From: Anaerolineae bacterium | GTDB taxonomy: Bacteria > Chloroflexota > Anaerolineae > UBA1429 | Length of the DNA stretch: 5,257 nt | Direction: 5' to 3' | Assembly (NCBI GenBank): GCA_016928125.1 | Contig: JAFGLK010000571.1 | Coordinates: 1-5,257 of the forward strand | Shown: in pieces, positions 5,094-5,257 of the stretch | How positions within the stretch are numbered: position 1 is the stretch's first letter | How the letters are laid out: every line of letters begins with the position of its first letter | Notes under the pieces: generated by a model | What the model saw: the letters and a program-made list of their open reading frames with translations, nothing else | Told to the model about the DNA's origin: nothing | The model's database searches: none | Made by a program: the position numbers and the translations under genes

Positions 5094-5257
5094 CTAGCGT
5101 AGGGTGGTGCGACGAGCCCTGGCCTCGCGGGCCATGTCGCGGCGCGCGGCGTCAACCCGTGGCTTGGCGATCAGCCGGTCATAGCCCAACAGGCTGAGCA
5201 CGGCCACCAGTACGGCGGCGATCAGGTCCTTGATGAGGTTCCATGTCTCCGGATCCA
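5094..5257 (-). CDS. Small single-span membrane protein, holin-like (partial, N-terminus outside window)
   Basis: The last 53 residues are readable; the frame is open at the window edge, so the true start is unseen. One hydrophobic stretch, LIAAVLVAVLSLLG (residues 11-24 of the visible part), follows the acidic/aromatic segment DPETWNLIKD. After it comes a strongly basic tail with many arginines, which by the positive-inside rule should face the cytoplasm. Small size, a single span and a charged C-terminal tail next to virion genes fit a class III-like holin or other lysis-associated membrane protein. A generic small membrane protein is equally possible, because nothing specific to holins is seen. 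The stop is TAG at 5094-5096. Confidence 0.55.
   Translation of the reverse strand, partial: DPETWNLIKDLIAAVLVAVLSLLGYDRLIAKPRVDAARRDMAREARARRTTLR

Overview
The window is GC-rich bacterial DNA. Genes are tightly packed, start with ATG and mostly have good AGGAGG-type ribosome binding sites. Several families of short palindromic repeats sit between them. The tandem 24-bp repeat whose minus-strand reading contains LSLSKG, and the GTGCC(C/G)GGCAC palindromes, recall the repeat-rich intergenic DNA of Chloroflexota (Anaerolineae- or Roseiflexus-like). That phylum is an inference from overall style, and no marker gene here proves it.

Left part (1-722, + strand): one cytoplasmic alpha/beta-hydrolase of the dienelactone hydrolase/esterase type with a complete Ser-Asp-His triad. 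It is probably a host gene. It converges tail to tail, with 25 bp between, on a minus-strand cluster that fills the rest of the window.

Right part (5257 down to 748, - strand): a cluster of seven genes that reads as part of a phage or phage-derived structural (late) module. In transcription order: the end of a small protein with one membrane span; an unrecognised 83-residue protein; a 77-residue protein with the YDTTANKLKFSNGTAW motif of tail-fibre tips; an unrecognised 64-residue helical protein; a 212-residue protein resembling head-tail adaptors; a 200-residue protein with a baseplate-spike-like OB-fold N-terminus and a beta-rich C-terminus; and a 659-residue protein with an Asp-box, propeller-like N-terminal half and a tail-hub-like C-terminal half. 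No terminase, portal, capsid, tail tube, tape measure or integrase is in view, so an active prophage, a remnant and a domesticated particle cannot be told apart.

The most striking non-coding structure is a near mirror-image set of palindromes around the 64-residue gene (4178-4538). Two long hairpins lie in opposite orientation, share a 19-nt core, and differ at four arm positions that are all compensated on the opposite arm. Inside them is a 13-nt inverted repeat, one copy reaching the gene's stop codon and the other lying just upstream of its ribosome binding site. A second repeat cluster (2744-2904) separates the OB-fold and Asp-box genes. It is a 109-bp palindrome-rich element with imperfect terminal inverted repeats, followed by two tandem 24-bp repeats.
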